Below, one piece after another: positions 19,537-27,941 of a stretch of DNA of 64,000 bases (the first letter of the stretch is position 1; the number at the start of each line of letters is the position of its first letter). The notes beneath the pieces are model-generated. The model was not told where the DNA came from. It worked only from the letters and a program-made list of their open reading frames with translations, and searched no databases. The stretch lies in NCBI GenBank assembly GCA_020252485.1, contig JADCCX010000012.1:62001-126000 (forward strand), in the 5' to 3' direction. The translations under genes and the position numbers were made by a program. This stretch comes from Methylocystis sp. (GTDB lineage: Bacteria > Pseudomonadota > Alphaproteobacteria > Rhizobiales > Beijerinckiaceae).

Positions 19537-19783
19537 AGGCTTTTTCCTGTTCCTCCTGCCCTTCGCCGGCTTTGCCGTCTTCCTGCTTCTGGAGGGGCAG
19601 AATCCCCTCCATCCGGCTGTCTGGTCCCGCAAGGCTTTGTCCTGGCTGACGATCGGGGCGCTGGCGCTCTGCGTCGTGGGCGTGGTGGCGGTAGGCACCA
19701 AGACGTCGCTGGAGAACGGAACCTTCGTGCCCAGCCATGTCGACAAGGACGGAAACTTTGTTCCCGGCCAGTTCAAGCAATAA
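19517..19783 (+). CDS. DUF6111 family small membrane protein
   Basis: The 88 residues carry two membrane helices (about 4-26 and 42-62) and a conserved C-terminal tail with FVPSHVDKDGNFVPGQF. This matches DUF6111, a short Rhizobiales family usually found between a NUDIX gene and cca, as here. It overlaps the NUDIX gene by 20 bases and the predicted cca start by 47 bases. Function unknown; an inner-membrane location with the tail outside is likely. Confidence 0.82.
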   Translation: MLRAFFEGFFLFLLPFAGFAVFLLLEGQNPLHPAVWSRKALSWLTIGALALCVVGVVAVGTKTSLENGTFVPSHVDKDGNFVPGQFKQ

Positions 19784-21014
19784 CGGCAAAGCGTTCACTG
19801 CATTGCTGGCCCGCTTCGATGTGGCGCGCCTGCTGGCGGTGCTCAACAGCGATGGCGAGGCGGCCCGCATCGTCGGCGGGGCCGTGCGCGACGCGCTGCT
19901 GGGGCGGGACATCGGCGATGTCGATATCGCCACGACGGCGCTGCCGGAGGAAGTGATGGCGGTCGCCGCCAGCCATGGCTGGAAGGCGGCGCCGACGGGC
20001 ATCGCCCATGGCACCGTAACGCTGATCCTCGGCGGCGCTCCCTTCGAGGTGACGACGCTCAGGCGCGATGTGAAGACAGATGGACGCCGGGCCATCGTCG
20101 CCTTCAGCCGCGATTTCGCCGAGGACGCCCGGCGCCGGGACTTCACCATCAACGCGCTGTCGCTGTCCCCGGACGGGAAAGTGCATGATTACGCCACGGG
20201 CCTCGCCGATGCGTCCGCCGGCCTCGTGCGTTTCATGGGCGATCCCGCGGAGCGCATCCGCGAGGATTACCTGCGCATCCTGCGCTTTTTCCGCTTCCAT
20301 GCAAGCCATGGACGGGGTGAGCCCGATGCGGCGGGACTCGCCGCGGCGGCGGCGCTGGCGCCCGGCATGGCTAAACTCTCGCGCGAGCGCATCCGGCAGG
20401 AATTGCTGAAGCTGCTGGCGGCCGATGGCGCGCTGGCCGCCGTGCAGGCGATGGACCGGATCGGGCTCTGGCCCTTCCTCCTGGCGGACGTCCCGCCCGA
20501 TGTCCCGGCGCTGCAGCGGCTCATCGCCTGGAGCGGAGCGGGCGCGCATGACCCGACCCTGCGGCTTGCGGCCCTGTTTCCGACCCCCGGGATCGCCGCA
20601 AGCCTGCAGAAGCAGCTCGCGCTCTCAAACCGCGACCACCGGCGAATCCTCGCCGCCGTCGCCTGCGCGGGGGAAATCTCCGGCCCCGCGCTTCCCGCCG
20701 ATGGCGTCGCGCGCCTGGTTCACCGGCATGGCCCCGCCGCGTTCCGCGACGGCGCGCTCCTTGCCGCCGCCACGCAGGGCTGGACCGGGGCGGCCCATGC
20801 GGCGCTGCTGCGCGAGGCCGGACCCGTGCTCGCCGATCCGCCCGCCAGCCCCTTCGCCAGCGCCGATGTCGCCGCGCTGGGCATCAGCCCCGGTCCCCGG
20901 ATGGGGAAGGTGCTGAAAGCGGCGACCGCCGCCTGGCTGGATGGCGGGCGGCCCGCCGGCGCGGCGCAGCTTGCCGCAATCCTGCAAAAAGCTGTAGACC
21001 TTTCCGCCGATTGA
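19737..21014 (+). CDS. cca: CCA tRNA nucleotidyltransferase / poly(A) polymerase family
   Basis: This 425-residue enzyme adds or repairs the 3' CCA of tRNAs. The nucleotidyltransferase head is intact: VGGAVRDALLGRDIGDVDIAT with both metal-binding aspartates, then RRRDFTINALS and the GDPAERIREDYLRILRFFRF block. The C-terminal part is helical and Ala-rich. The start at 19737 overlaps DUF6111 by 47 bases and lacks a strong ribosome site; a slightly later start is possible, since the conserved region begins about 40 residues in. Confidence 0.92.
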   Translation: MSTRTETLFPASSSNNGKAFTALLARFDVARLLAVLNSDGEAARIVGGAVRDALLGRDIGDVDIATTALPEEVMAVAASHGWKAAPTGIAHGTVTLILGGAPFEVTTLRRDVKTDGRRAIVAFSRDFAEDARRRDFTINALSLSPDGKVHDYATGLADASAGLVRFMGDPAERIREDYLRILRFFRFHASHGRGEPDAAGLAAAAALAPGMAKLSRERIRQELLKLLAADGALAAVQAMDRIGLWPFLLADVPPDVPALQRLIAWSGAGAHDPTLRLAALFPTPGIAASLQKQLALSNRDHRRILAAVACAGEISGPALPADGVARLVHRHGPAAFRDGALLAAATQGWTGAAHAALLREAGPVLADPPASPFASADVAALGISPGPRMGKVLKAATAAWLDGGRPAGAAQLAAILQKAVDLSAD

Positions 21015-21106
21015 CTCCTGAAGGCGGGAAATGCACGTTTGATGCTGGCGCTGCCTCCCGATGGGCGCGCCCCGCAGCGCGGAGACCCTTTGACATCAGG
21101 TGAAGC

Positions 21107-21373
21107 ATGACAGCGGGCCGGGAGCGGCAGCCGCGGGATCTTGCATCCCGGGCGCGGGAGACGCTTTCCCGCCGGCCGGCGGCGCCATTGCGCCCGACAG
21201 GTCAATGGCGGCGCGAAACCTTCACACTGCCGCGCGAGGCGGCGCGCGAGAAGGCGCGCGAATTGTTCAGCCGCTTTCCCAAGGCCGCCTATATGACGGA
21301 AGTCGAAAGCTGGCGGGTCGTCGATGATGACATCATCGAATTCACCATGCGGCGCCTTCCGACCGCCGATTAG
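21107..21373 (+). CDS. Small conserved hypothetical protein
   Basis: This 88-residue protein is rich in Arg and Glu and has no membrane segment. Its C-terminal half (FPKAAYMTEVESWRVVDDDI) looks structured. A good ribosome site, AGGTGAAGC, precedes the ATG. It ends four bases into the convergent response-regulator gene, so the stop codons overlap. I do not recognise the family. The name-worthy features are only its good start, its codon usage like that of neighbours, and its location between cca and cpdR. Confidence 0.6.
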   Translation: MTAGRERQPRDLASRARETLSRRPAAPLRPTGQWRRETFTLPREAAREKARELFSRFPKAAYMTEVESWRVVDDDIIEFTMRRLPTAD

Positions 21374-21759
21374 GCCGCGCGGCGCTGCTGCTTGCCGTTC
21401 CTCAGGATCTTTTCGACTGCGGCCCGGATCTCCGCGAGCGAAAACGGCTTGGTCACCACATCCTCAATGATCGCCTCAAGATCATAGGCCCGCTCCCGCT
21501 GATCGGCGAAGCCCGTCATCAGCAGGATGGGCAGAGCGGGGAAGTCCCGCCCTGCGGCCAGCGCCAGGGCGACGCCGTCCATCAGCGGCATGCGGATATC
21601 GGAAAGCAGGAGATCGAAGGCGCCCCGCTCCTCGACCAGCCGCTCGAGTCCGGCGGCCCCATCCGCCTCGGCGACGACGATATGCCCGTCCATCTCCAGC
21701 GCGCGTTTCACGAAGCCGCGGACCGGTTCATCATCCTCTGCGATCAGAATGCGCGCCAT
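21370..21759 (-). CDS. cpdR: Single-domain response regulator, CpdR-like
   Basis: The 129 residues are a lone receiver domain: acidic pocket AEDDEPVR, phospho-acceptor Asp in LLLSDIRMPLMDG, conserved Thr in LLMTGFADQ and Lys in VVTKPFSLAEIR. No output domain follows. CpdR regulates ClpXP-dependent proteolysis of cell-cycle proteins in alphaproteobacteria through a CckA-ChpT phosphorelay, and cpdR next to hpt is seen in other Rhizobiales. The C-terminus ends in QQRRAA, compatible with a ClpX degron-like Ala-Ala end. CpdR is the best match, but other single-domain receivers cannot be excluded. Confidence 0.78.
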   Translation of the reverse strand: MARILIAEDDEPVRGFVKRALEMDGHIVVAEADGAAGLERLVEERGAFDLLLSDIRMPLMDGVALALAAGRDFPALPILLMTGFADQRERAYDLEAIIEDVVTKPFSLAEIRAAVEKILRNGKQQRRAA

Positions 21760-21767
21760 CAGCCCTC

Positions 21768-22337
21768 TCAGATCATTTCAAGCTGCTTGTCGTCGCCCCG
21801 GTGTTCGACCACGCCGACATAGGGCAATTGCCGATAGGCATGGGCGACATCCATGCCGTATCCCACCACGAAGAGATCGGGACACAGGAAGCCGACATGC
21901 TCGGCATCGATCTTGACAGCGCGCTTGCCGGGCTTTTCGAGCAGCACGCAGATATCGGCGGTTCTGGCGCCCCTCGCCATGATCAGATCCTTGGCGAAGG
22001 CGAGCGTGCGGCCGGATTCAAGGATGTCGTCGACGAGCACGACATCCCGGCCGCGAACCGTGCTGTCGATATCGCGCAGGATCTCGACCTTGCCGGTCGA
22101 GACCGTGCCGGACTTGTAGCTCGACAGATGAATGAACTCGACCTGCGGGCTCAGGCCGGCGCGGTGCATGGCGCGGATCAGATCGGCCGCGAACATGAAG
22201 CTGCCCTTGAGCACGGCCACCACCAGCAGATTCTCCGGATTGCGGGCCTTGATCGCGGCAGCCAGCTCGCCGTTCCGTTTGGCGATGCGGGCCTCATCGA
22301 ACAGCACACGGATGACCATGTTCTCCTGGAGCGGCAT
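21768..22337 (-). CDS. hpt: Hypoxanthine phosphoribosyltransferase
   Basis: This 189-residue enzyme salvages hypoxanthine and guanine to IMP and GMP using PRPP. The PRPP-binding motif VVLVDDILESGRTL is complete, as are VAVLKGSFMFAADLIRA and the ligand-binding C-terminal segment FLCPDLFVVGYGMD. The first Met is used here; a second at residue 7 is possible. It precedes the cpdR-like gene by eight bases in the same direction, so the two are cotranscribed. Confidence 0.95.
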   Translation of the reverse strand: MPLQENMVIRVLFDEARIAKRNGELAAAIKARNPENLLVVAVLKGSFMFAADLIRAMHRAGLSPQVEFIHLSSYKSGTVSTGKVEILRDIDSTVRGRDVVLVDDILESGRTLAFAKDLIMARGARTADICVLLEKPGKRAVKIDAEHVGFLCPDLFVVGYGMDVAHAYRQLPYVGVVEHRGDDKQLEMI

Positions 22338-22346
22338 GACGAATCC

Positions 22347-23108
22347 CTATTTGATTCCCGCCGTCATATCAGAAGGCAACAGAAACCGCACGCTCACGTC
22401 CCTGGCTTCGGCAGGCGGGGCGGCCACCCGGCGGCGGAAGTTAAGCTTCTCCCCCGGCTGCAGGCTCGTCCGGTCCGCCTGGGCCGACCAGGCGAAGACC
22501 TTCTGGCCATCCTTGCCGGTAACGGTGAAATGGAGGCGGGGCACATCGACCTTCCGATCGGTGATGTTGACGAGATCGCCATCGACCACCAGCACGGGAT
22601 CGTCGCCCTCGCCGATGATGCGGCTCGAAACATTGCGGATCTCGATGCCGCGCAGGTTCACGGGATGGCCGACGGCCGCATAAAGCCGCGCCGTCTGCGG
22701 CAGGTGGCGGACGACCCTCTCGCGCTGGAGATAAGCGGCGGCGCCGGTGAGCAGCGTCGCCGCGATCGCTGCGGTCTGCCACGAGAGCAGCGCCCGGAAG
22801 GGGTTGATTCTCTGCCTCTTGGCCTGCGGGCTACGGGTCAGGCGGGCGCGGCCGGCCGGGGCTTCCGTCTCCTCAAAGGGCCTCTCGGGCAGGCTTTCCG
22901 CCGCGTCCATTGCCGGTTCGCCGGGCGGTGGAGCGGCTTCGGGGCCGGCGTTTTCCGGCGGCGGCGATCCCGTCTCCGCATCGTAACCGGCCGGGAAGAC
23001 CCTCCAGACCGTGGTGCAATCGGCGCAGCGCACCTTGCGCCCGGCCGGTGTCACCGACGCGCTGTCGATCTCATATGCCGCCGCGCATTGGGGACAGGCG
23101 ATGTCCAT
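22347..23108 (-). CDS. MJ0042-type zinc-ribbon membrane protein
   Basis: The 253-residue protein begins with a zinc ribbon, CPQC at residues 5-8 and CADC at about 28-31 (KVRCADCTTVWRV). A proline-rich linker, one membrane helix (about 112-132) and a C-terminal extracytoplasmic DUF3426-like domain follow (GEGDDPVLVVDGDLVNIT). Such proteins occur next to ftsE in Rhizobiales and have no assigned function. It lies nine bases upstream of hpt and is divergent from ftsE; a CtrA-type site sits in the shared promoter region. Confidence 0.82.
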   Translation of the reverse strand: MDIACPQCAAAYEIDSASVTPAGRKVRCADCTTVWRVFPAGYDAETGSPPPENAGPEAAPPPGEPAMDAAESLPERPFEETEAPAGRARLTRSPQAKRQRINPFRALLSWQTAAIAATLLTGAAAYLQRERVVRHLPQTARLYAAVGHPVNLRGIEIRNVSSRIIGEGDDPVLVVDGDLVNITDRKVDVPRLHFTVTGKDGQKVFAWSAQADRTSLQPGEKLNFRRRVAAPPAEARDVSVRFLLPSDMTAGIK

Positions 23109-23182
23109 CGATCACCCAGGCTCTCGAACGGGTCCCTCTTCACACGGAGGAACTCCTCCTGTGCTTCGTCTCCCGAATATGG

Positions 23183-23197
23183 TTAATCCCCCGTTAA
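23183..23197. promoter_or_regulatory. CtrA-type site TTAA-N7-TTAA upstream of ftsE
   Basis: TTAA at 23183-23186 and TTAA at 23194-23197 are separated by exactly seven bases. This is the full binding motif of the alphaproteobacterial cell-cycle regulator CtrA. It lies 77 bases before the ftsE ATG and 75 bases before the divergent zinc-ribbon gene. Such a motif should be rare by chance in this GC-rich DNA. Confidence 0.6.
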
Positions 23198-23273
23198 AGG
23201 ACATGGACGGATCACTGATTCGGACGCCGGACAGGCCCTGAGAACCGCCACCAGAAGGATCGGCTTCCGGCCC

Positions 23274-23936
23274 ATGCTCGTGCGCTTCGAAAATGTCGGC
23301 CTGCGCTATGGTGTCGGCTCCGAGCTGCTGCGCGATCTCAGTTTCGAGATCGCGCCCAGCTCGTTCCAGTTCCTTTCCGGCCCATCCGGATCGGGCAAGA
23401 CGACGCTGCTCAGGATGATGCTCGCCAGTCTGAAGCCCACGCGCGGCATGGTGCAGGTCTTCGGGCAGGATGTGGCGCGGATGGACAAGGATCAGGTGAC
23501 GGCGGTTCGCCGCAAGATCGGCATCGTGCTTCAGGATTTCCGGCTGCTCGACCATCTGACGACCTACGAAAACGTCGCCCTGCCGCTGCGCGTCCAGGGC
23601 AAGAGCGAGGACAGCTACCGCCCTGAGGTGATCGAACTCCTGCGCTGGGTCGGCCTGGGCGACCGCATGCATGTGCCGCCCGTCATCCTCTCGGGCGGGG
23701 AGAAGCAGCGCGCTGCGATCGCCCGCGCGCTGATCGTGCGCCCGCAGCTGCTGCTCGCCGACGAGCCGACCGGCAATGTCGATCCCGCCCTGGCGAAACG
23801 GCTGGTTCGGCTTTTCATCGAGCTCAACAAGCTCGGCACGGCGATCGTGATGGCCACCCACGATTGGGCGCTGATGGAGCAGATTCCCCAGCGCCGGCTG
23901 GTGCTGAGCGACGGCCGTCTGCGGATCGAGGGATAG
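23274..23936 (+). CDS. ftsE: Cell division ATP-binding protein FtsE
   Basis: This 220-residue ABC ATPase has Walker A (LSGPSGSGKTTLLRMML), Q-loop, signature (ILSGGEKQRAAIARAL), Walker B (LLLADEPTGNVD) and the switch His in MATHDWALM. It partners with FtsX to control periplasmic peptidoglycan hydrolases at the septum. ftsX starts three bases after the stop, so the two form one operon. The CtrA-type site upstream suggests cell-cycle control. Confidence 0.95.
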   Translation: MLVRFENVGLRYGVGSELLRDLSFEIAPSSFQFLSGPSGSGKTTLLRMMLASLKPTRGMVQVFGQDVARMDKDQVTAVRRKIGIVLQDFRLLDHLTTYENVALPLRVQGKSEDSYRPEVIELLRWVGLGDRMHVPPVILSGGEKQRAAIARALIVRPQLLLADEPTGNVDPALAKRLVRLFIELNKLGTAIVMATHDWALMEQIPQRRLVLSDGRLRIEG

Positions 23937-23938
23937 GC

Positions 23939-24886
23939 ATGACGGCGAGCGGGCCTGCCACGACGACCGATCTGCCGCCAGACGGCCAGCCGAACCCGCG
24001 GGAGACCCCGTTGCTGGCGGCAGGCGGCATCGCCGGCCGCGCGCTCGTCATCGTGGTCGCGATCATGACCTATCTGGCGTCGATGACGGCCGGCACGGTG
24101 GAGCTGATCGCCTCGGCCTCGACCAGCTGGCGCAGCGATATCGCCCGCGAGGTGACCATTCAGGTGCGCCCGAAGCAGGGCCGCGCGATAGACCAGGATG
24201 TCCAGGCGGCGGCGGCGCTGGCGCGCGCCATACCCGGCATCGCGGCCGTCAGGATCAACGATAAGAAGGCATCCGAGCGCCTGCTCGAGCCATGGCTGGG
24301 CGCCGGCCTCGATATCGGCGAACTGCCCGTGCCGCGCCTTATCGAGCTCACGGTCGAAGGGAGGCCTGATTTCGCCCTGCTCCGCCAGCAGCTCGCCGCG
24401 CAGGTGCCGAGCGCCTCGCTCGACGACCACCGGATGTGGCTGCAGCGGCTGGGCGCCATGGCGAACGCCATGGTCCTCGTGGGCGTGCTGATCATGATCC
24501 TGGTGCTGGTCGCCACGGCGCTCGCCATTGCCTTCGCCACGCGCGGCGCGATGGCCGGCAACCGCGACATCATCGAGGTGCTCAATCTCGTTGGCGCGTC
24601 GGATGATTTCATCGCCCGCGAGTTCCAGCGGCATTTCCTCCGCCTCGGCCTGCGCGGCGGGGCCATCGGCGGCGGCGGCGCGATGCTGACCTTCTGGTTC
24701 GCTGGGGCGGCTGCGGCGCGCTGGAACGCGACACCCGGCGGCGATCAGGTCGAGGCGCTGTTTGGAACCTTTGCTTTGGGATTGCGGGGTTATGCTGCGG
24801 TCGTCCTGATCGCCTTCATCGTGGCGATCACGACTGCGGTGGTGTCGCGGTTCACCGTGCATCGCAATCTGCGCGGCCTCGACTGA
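23939..24886 (+). CDS. ftsX: Cell division protein FtsX
   Basis: The 315 residues have the FtsX layout: a cytoplasmic N-terminus, helix one (about 35-58), a periplasmic domain, then three helices toward the C-terminus (AMVLVGVLIMILVLVATALA; LRGGAIGGGGAMLTFWFAG; LRGYAAVVLIAFIVAITTAV). It forms the membrane part of the FtsEX transporter-like machine. The ATG at 23939 follows ftsE closely; a longer upstream frame overlaps ftsE and is not needed. Confidence 0.93.
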   Translation: MTASGPATTTDLPPDGQPNPRETPLLAAGGIAGRALVIVVAIMTYLASMTAGTVELIASASTSWRSDIAREVTIQVRPKQGRAIDQDVQAAAALARAIPGIAAVRINDKKASERLLEPWLGAGLDIGELPVPRLIELTVEGRPDFALLRQQLAAQVPSASLDDHRMWLQRLGAMANAMVLVGVLIMILVLVATALAIAFATRGAMAGNRDIIEVLNLVGASDDFIAREFQRHFLRLGLRGGAIGGGGAMLTFWFAGAAAARWNATPGGDQVEALFGTFALGLRGYAAVVLIAFIVAITTAVVSRFTVHRNLRGLD

Positions 24887-24918
24887 CCGGCCGAGCCGCG
24901 ACAGCGCAGAAGCAGGCC

Positions 24919-25653
24919 ATGGAATGGCCGGATTTATGGGAGAGTAAGCGCCCCGATATGGCCATGACACCCGCAACCCAGCACCGGAGCTTTCCACCCG
25001 GGAGCCCGGCCCGGTCGGCCTTCGCCGCCGCCGTCCGCTGGTTCCTGATCGCCGCCGGCGTCCTGGTGTTGGCCTTGGCCATCGGCTTCATCGGTTTTCT
25101 GCGCTGCCTCGAACGGTCCGAGCCGGCGACGCTTGCCCGGGCCGATGCCATCGTGGCCCTCACGGGCGGCGCCGACCGCATCGCCGATGCGATCCACTGG
25201 CTGGCGCAGGGCCATGGCGAGCGGCTGCTGATCAGCGGCGTCGGCAACCAGACGTCGATCGACCAGCTCGCGCCGCTTGCGCCGCAATGGAAGAACTGGC
25301 TGCATTGCTGTGTCGATCTCGGTCCCCAGGCGGTCAACACGGTCGGCAATGCGGAAGAGACCAAGCAATGGGCCGAGGCCCGCGGCTATCGCTCGCTGGT
25401 CGTGGTCACCTCCAGCTACCATATGCCCCGCGCCCTCCTCGAGCTGCGCCGTCATATGCCGGGCGTGACGCTGATCGCGGCGCCGGTGGTGACCGAACGG
25501 CTGCAGGGGCTGGATCTCTGGCGGGACCCCGCGCTTCTCAGGACGCTCTTCCATGAATATGGCAAGTTCATCGTGGCCTATGCACGTGCGCGCTTGACGG
25601 GGCCGGGTTCCTCGGACGACATCACCGCTCACACGAACCGGCGGCCGGCCTGA
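24919..25653 (+). CDS. YdcF-family (DUF218) membrane protein
   Basis: The 244-residue protein has one N-terminal helix (VRWFLIAAGVLVLALAIGFIG) and a periplasmic DUF218 domain with ALTGGADRI, LLISGVGNQTS, AVNTVGNAEET and VVVTSSYHMPRALLE. The family includes YdcF and SanA and has been linked to envelope integrity; the biochemical activity is unsettled. Start could be 24919 or the ATG at 24958, which is closer to the helix. It continues the ftsEX direction and is followed by plsC after 39 bases. Confidence 0.85.
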   Translation: MEWPDLWESKRPDMAMTPATQHRSFPPGSPARSAFAAAVRWFLIAAGVLVLALAIGFIGFLRCLERSEPATLARADAIVALTGGADRIADAIHWLAQGHGERLLISGVGNQTSIDQLAPLAPQWKNWLHCCVDLGPQAVNTVGNAEETKQWAEARGYRSLVVVTSSYHMPRALLELRRHMPGVTLIAAPVVTERLQGLDLWRDPALLRTLFHEYGKFIVAYARARLTGPGSSDDITAHTNRRPA

Positions 25654-25692
25654 GCGAAGCTCTTAGGGCCGCCGCGAGACGCGCGGCTGGCC

Positions 25693-26421
25693 ATGATCGT
25701 TCTTCGCTCCCTGATCTTCAACATCGTCTTCGTCATCAACAACATCCTCTGGTTCATCTTCGCGCTGCCGCTGCTCATGCTGCCGCGCAAGATGGTTTTC
25801 CTCAAGGTGCTGCATCCCTGGTGCTGGACGAACCTGAAGCTGCATTCCTGGATCTGCAATGTGCGGATGGAATTCCGCGGCCGCGAGAACATCCCCACCG
25901 GCGGCTTCATGGTGGCGAGCAAGCACCAGTCCGCCTGGGAGACGCTGGCGCTGGCGATGTCGTTTCCCGAACCGCGCTACATCCTCAAGCAGGAGCTGAT
26001 GTGGGTGCCGCTCTTCGGCTTCTACCTGATGAGAACCGGCCAGGTGCCAATCAACCGCGGCAGCCGCACGGAGGCCATCGCGGCGATGAACAAAGCCTCG
26101 CAACTGGCGCTGAAGGAGGGCGGCCAGCTCCTGATTTTCCCCGAGGGTACGCGCCGTCCCGTCGGCGCCGCGCCCGCCTACAAGCAAGGCGTGGCGCATA
26201 TGTACGAGACGCTGAATGCGACTGTTCTGCCGGTGGCGATCAACGCCGGGGTCTTCTGGCCGCGCCGCACCTTCCTCAAATATCCCGGCACCATCGTCAT
26301 GGAATTCCTGCCGCCGATTCCGCCCGGCCTGCCGAAGGATGTCTTCTTCGAGAGGCTGCAGGATACGATCGAGACGGCCACCAACCGCCTCGTGGCGGAA
26401 GCGGGCGGTCCGAAGGGCTGA
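25693..26421 (+). CDS. plsC: 1-acyl-sn-glycerol-3-phosphate acyltransferase (PlsC family)
   Basis: This 242-residue membrane enzyme probably acylates lysophosphatidate to phosphatidate. It has an N-terminal helix (IVFVINNILWFIFALPLLML) and the acyltransferase blocks KHQSAWET, QVPINRGSR and LLIFPEGTRRPVG. The catalytic box is His78-x4-Glu83 rather than the textbook HX4D; the KHQSxWE form is common in one proteobacterial branch, so activity is still expected. Its stop codon abuts the stop of convergent matB with no spacer. Confidence 0.9.
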   Translation: MIVLRSLIFNIVFVINNILWFIFALPLLMLPRKMVFLKVLHPWCWTNLKLHSWICNVRMEFRGRENIPTGGFMVASKHQSAWETLALAMSFPEPRYILKQELMWVPLFGFYLMRTGQVPINRGSRTEAIAAMNKASQLALKEGGQLLIFPEGTRRPVGAAPAYKQGVAHMYETLNATVLPVAINAGVFWPRRTFLKYPGTIVMEFLPPIPPGLPKDVFFERLQDTIETATNRLVAEAGGPKG

Positions 26422-27927
26422 TCAGGCGTAGAGATCGCGATGGGTGTCGCGCAGCAGGTTCTTCTGCACCTTGCCCATGGCGTTGCGCGGCAGATCAGGA
26501 GCCACGATCACGGATTTCGGCAGCTTGAAGCGGGCGAGGCGCGTTTCGAGCGCGGCGAGGATCGCCTTGCCGTCCAGAGCTGAGCCAGGCTTCAGGACCA
26601 CGACCGCCGTGACTCCCTCGCCGAAATCGCGGTGCGGAACACCAATCACGGCGCTTTCGACGACGCCGTCCAGAGCGTCGATCTCGGACTCGACCTCCTT
26701 GGGATAGACGTTGTAGCCGCCGGTGATGATCAGATCCTTGCCGCGCCCGACGATATGGACATAGCCGCGGCGATCGATTTTGCCGAGATCGCCGGTGATG
26801 AAGAAGCCGTCCGGCCGGAATTCCTCCTTCGTCTTCTCGGGGTTGCGCCAGTAACCTTTGAAGACATTGGGGCCTTTCACCTCGATCACGCCGATCGATT
26901 CAGGCCCGAGAATCGCGCCGGTCGCGGGATCGGCAATGCGCAGCGCGACATCCGGCAGCGGAAAGCCGACGGTGCCAGGCACCCGGTCGCCCTCATAGGG
27001 ATTGGAGGTGTTCATGTTCGTTTCGGTCATACCGTAGCGCTCGAGGAGGGCGTGGCCCGTGCGGGCCGACCAGTCGCGGTGCGTTTCCGCCAGCAGCGGC
27101 GCGGAGCCCGAAATGAAGACCCGCATATGGGCGGCGGCCTCCCGCGTGAGCCGCTCGTCCTGCAGCAGCCGCACGTAGAAGGTCGGCACGCCCATCATTG
27201 ACGTCGCGCGCGGCAACAGCCTGAAGACGGCATCGGGATCGAATTTCGGCAGAAACAGCATCGATGCTCCGGCGAGCAGGACGATGTTGGTCGCGACGAA
27301 CAGGCCATGGGTGTGGAAAATCGGCAGCGCATGCAGCAGCACGTCATCCGCTGTGAAGCGCCACCATCGCATCAGCGTATGGGCGTTCGAGGCGAGATTG
27401 GCATGGCTGAGCATGGCCCCTTTGGAGCGGCCAGTGGTGCCCGACGTGTAGAGGATCGCGGCGAGATCGTCCGGCCCGCGGGGCGCATCATCGAATGACT
27501 CCGGCTGCGCCTCGGCGAGCGCCATCAGGCTGCCCTGGCCCCTGGCGTCCACCGTTTCGATGGCGGCCCCCGCAGCGATCGCGGCGATCGCGTCGCGTCT
27601 GGCCGGATCGCAAACCACCAGGCGCGGCTCGGCATCGGCGATGAAATAGGCAAGCTCGGTGATCGTATAGGCGGTGTTGAGGGGCAGGAAGACCGCGCCG
27701 GCGCGGAGGCAGGCGAGGTAAAGCAGGATCGCCTCGGCGCTTTTTTCGACCTGCGCCGCGACCCGGTCGCCGGGCTGCACGGCGAGCTTCGCCAGCGCGT
27801 TGGCGAGACGGCCGGAGCCGGCGACGAGGTCGCCGTAGGTGAGGATGCGTCTGTCATCCCGCTCGATAAAGGTGGCGTTCAGCGCAGGGGCGCTCTGGCG
27901 GATGGCGTCGAAGAGGTGGTTGGACAT
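26422..27927 (-). CDS. matB: Malonyl-CoA synthetase (MatB)
   Basis: This 501-residue AMP-forming ligase converts malonate, ATP and CoA to malonyl-CoA. Adenylation motifs are clear: LYTSGTTGRSKGAMLSH, LLERYGMTETNMNTSNPY, FFITGDLGKIDRRGYVHIVG and GRGKDLIITGGYNVYPKEVE, with the C-terminal Lys in NAMGKVQKNLL. The MTETNMNTSNPY segment and length match characterised MatB of Rhizobium. The ATG at 27927 starts 14 bases after matA, so matA-matB form one leftward operon. The usual third gene matC is absent. Confidence 0.95.
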   Translation of the reverse strand: MSNHLFDAIRQSAPALNATFIERDDRRILTYGDLVAGSGRLANALAKLAVQPGDRVAAQVEKSAEAILLYLACLRAGAVFLPLNTAYTITELAYFIADAEPRLVVCDPARRDAIAAIAAGAAIETVDARGQGSLMALAEAQPESFDDAPRGPDDLAAILYTSGTTGRSKGAMLSHANLASNAHTLMRWWRFTADDVLLHALPIFHTHGLFVATNIVLLAGASMLFLPKFDPDAVFRLLPRATSMMGVPTFYVRLLQDERLTREAAAHMRVFISGSAPLLAETHRDWSARTGHALLERYGMTETNMNTSNPYEGDRVPGTVGFPLPDVALRIADPATGAILGPESIGVIEVKGPNVFKGYWRNPEKTKEEFRPDGFFITGDLGKIDRRGYVHIVGRGKDLIITGGYNVYPKEVESEIDALDGVVESAVIGVPHRDFGEGVTAVVVLKPGSALDGKAILAALETRLARFKLPKSVIVAPDLPRNAMGKVQKNLLRDTHRDLYA

Positions 27928-27941
27928 GGACGGGCCTTCTG

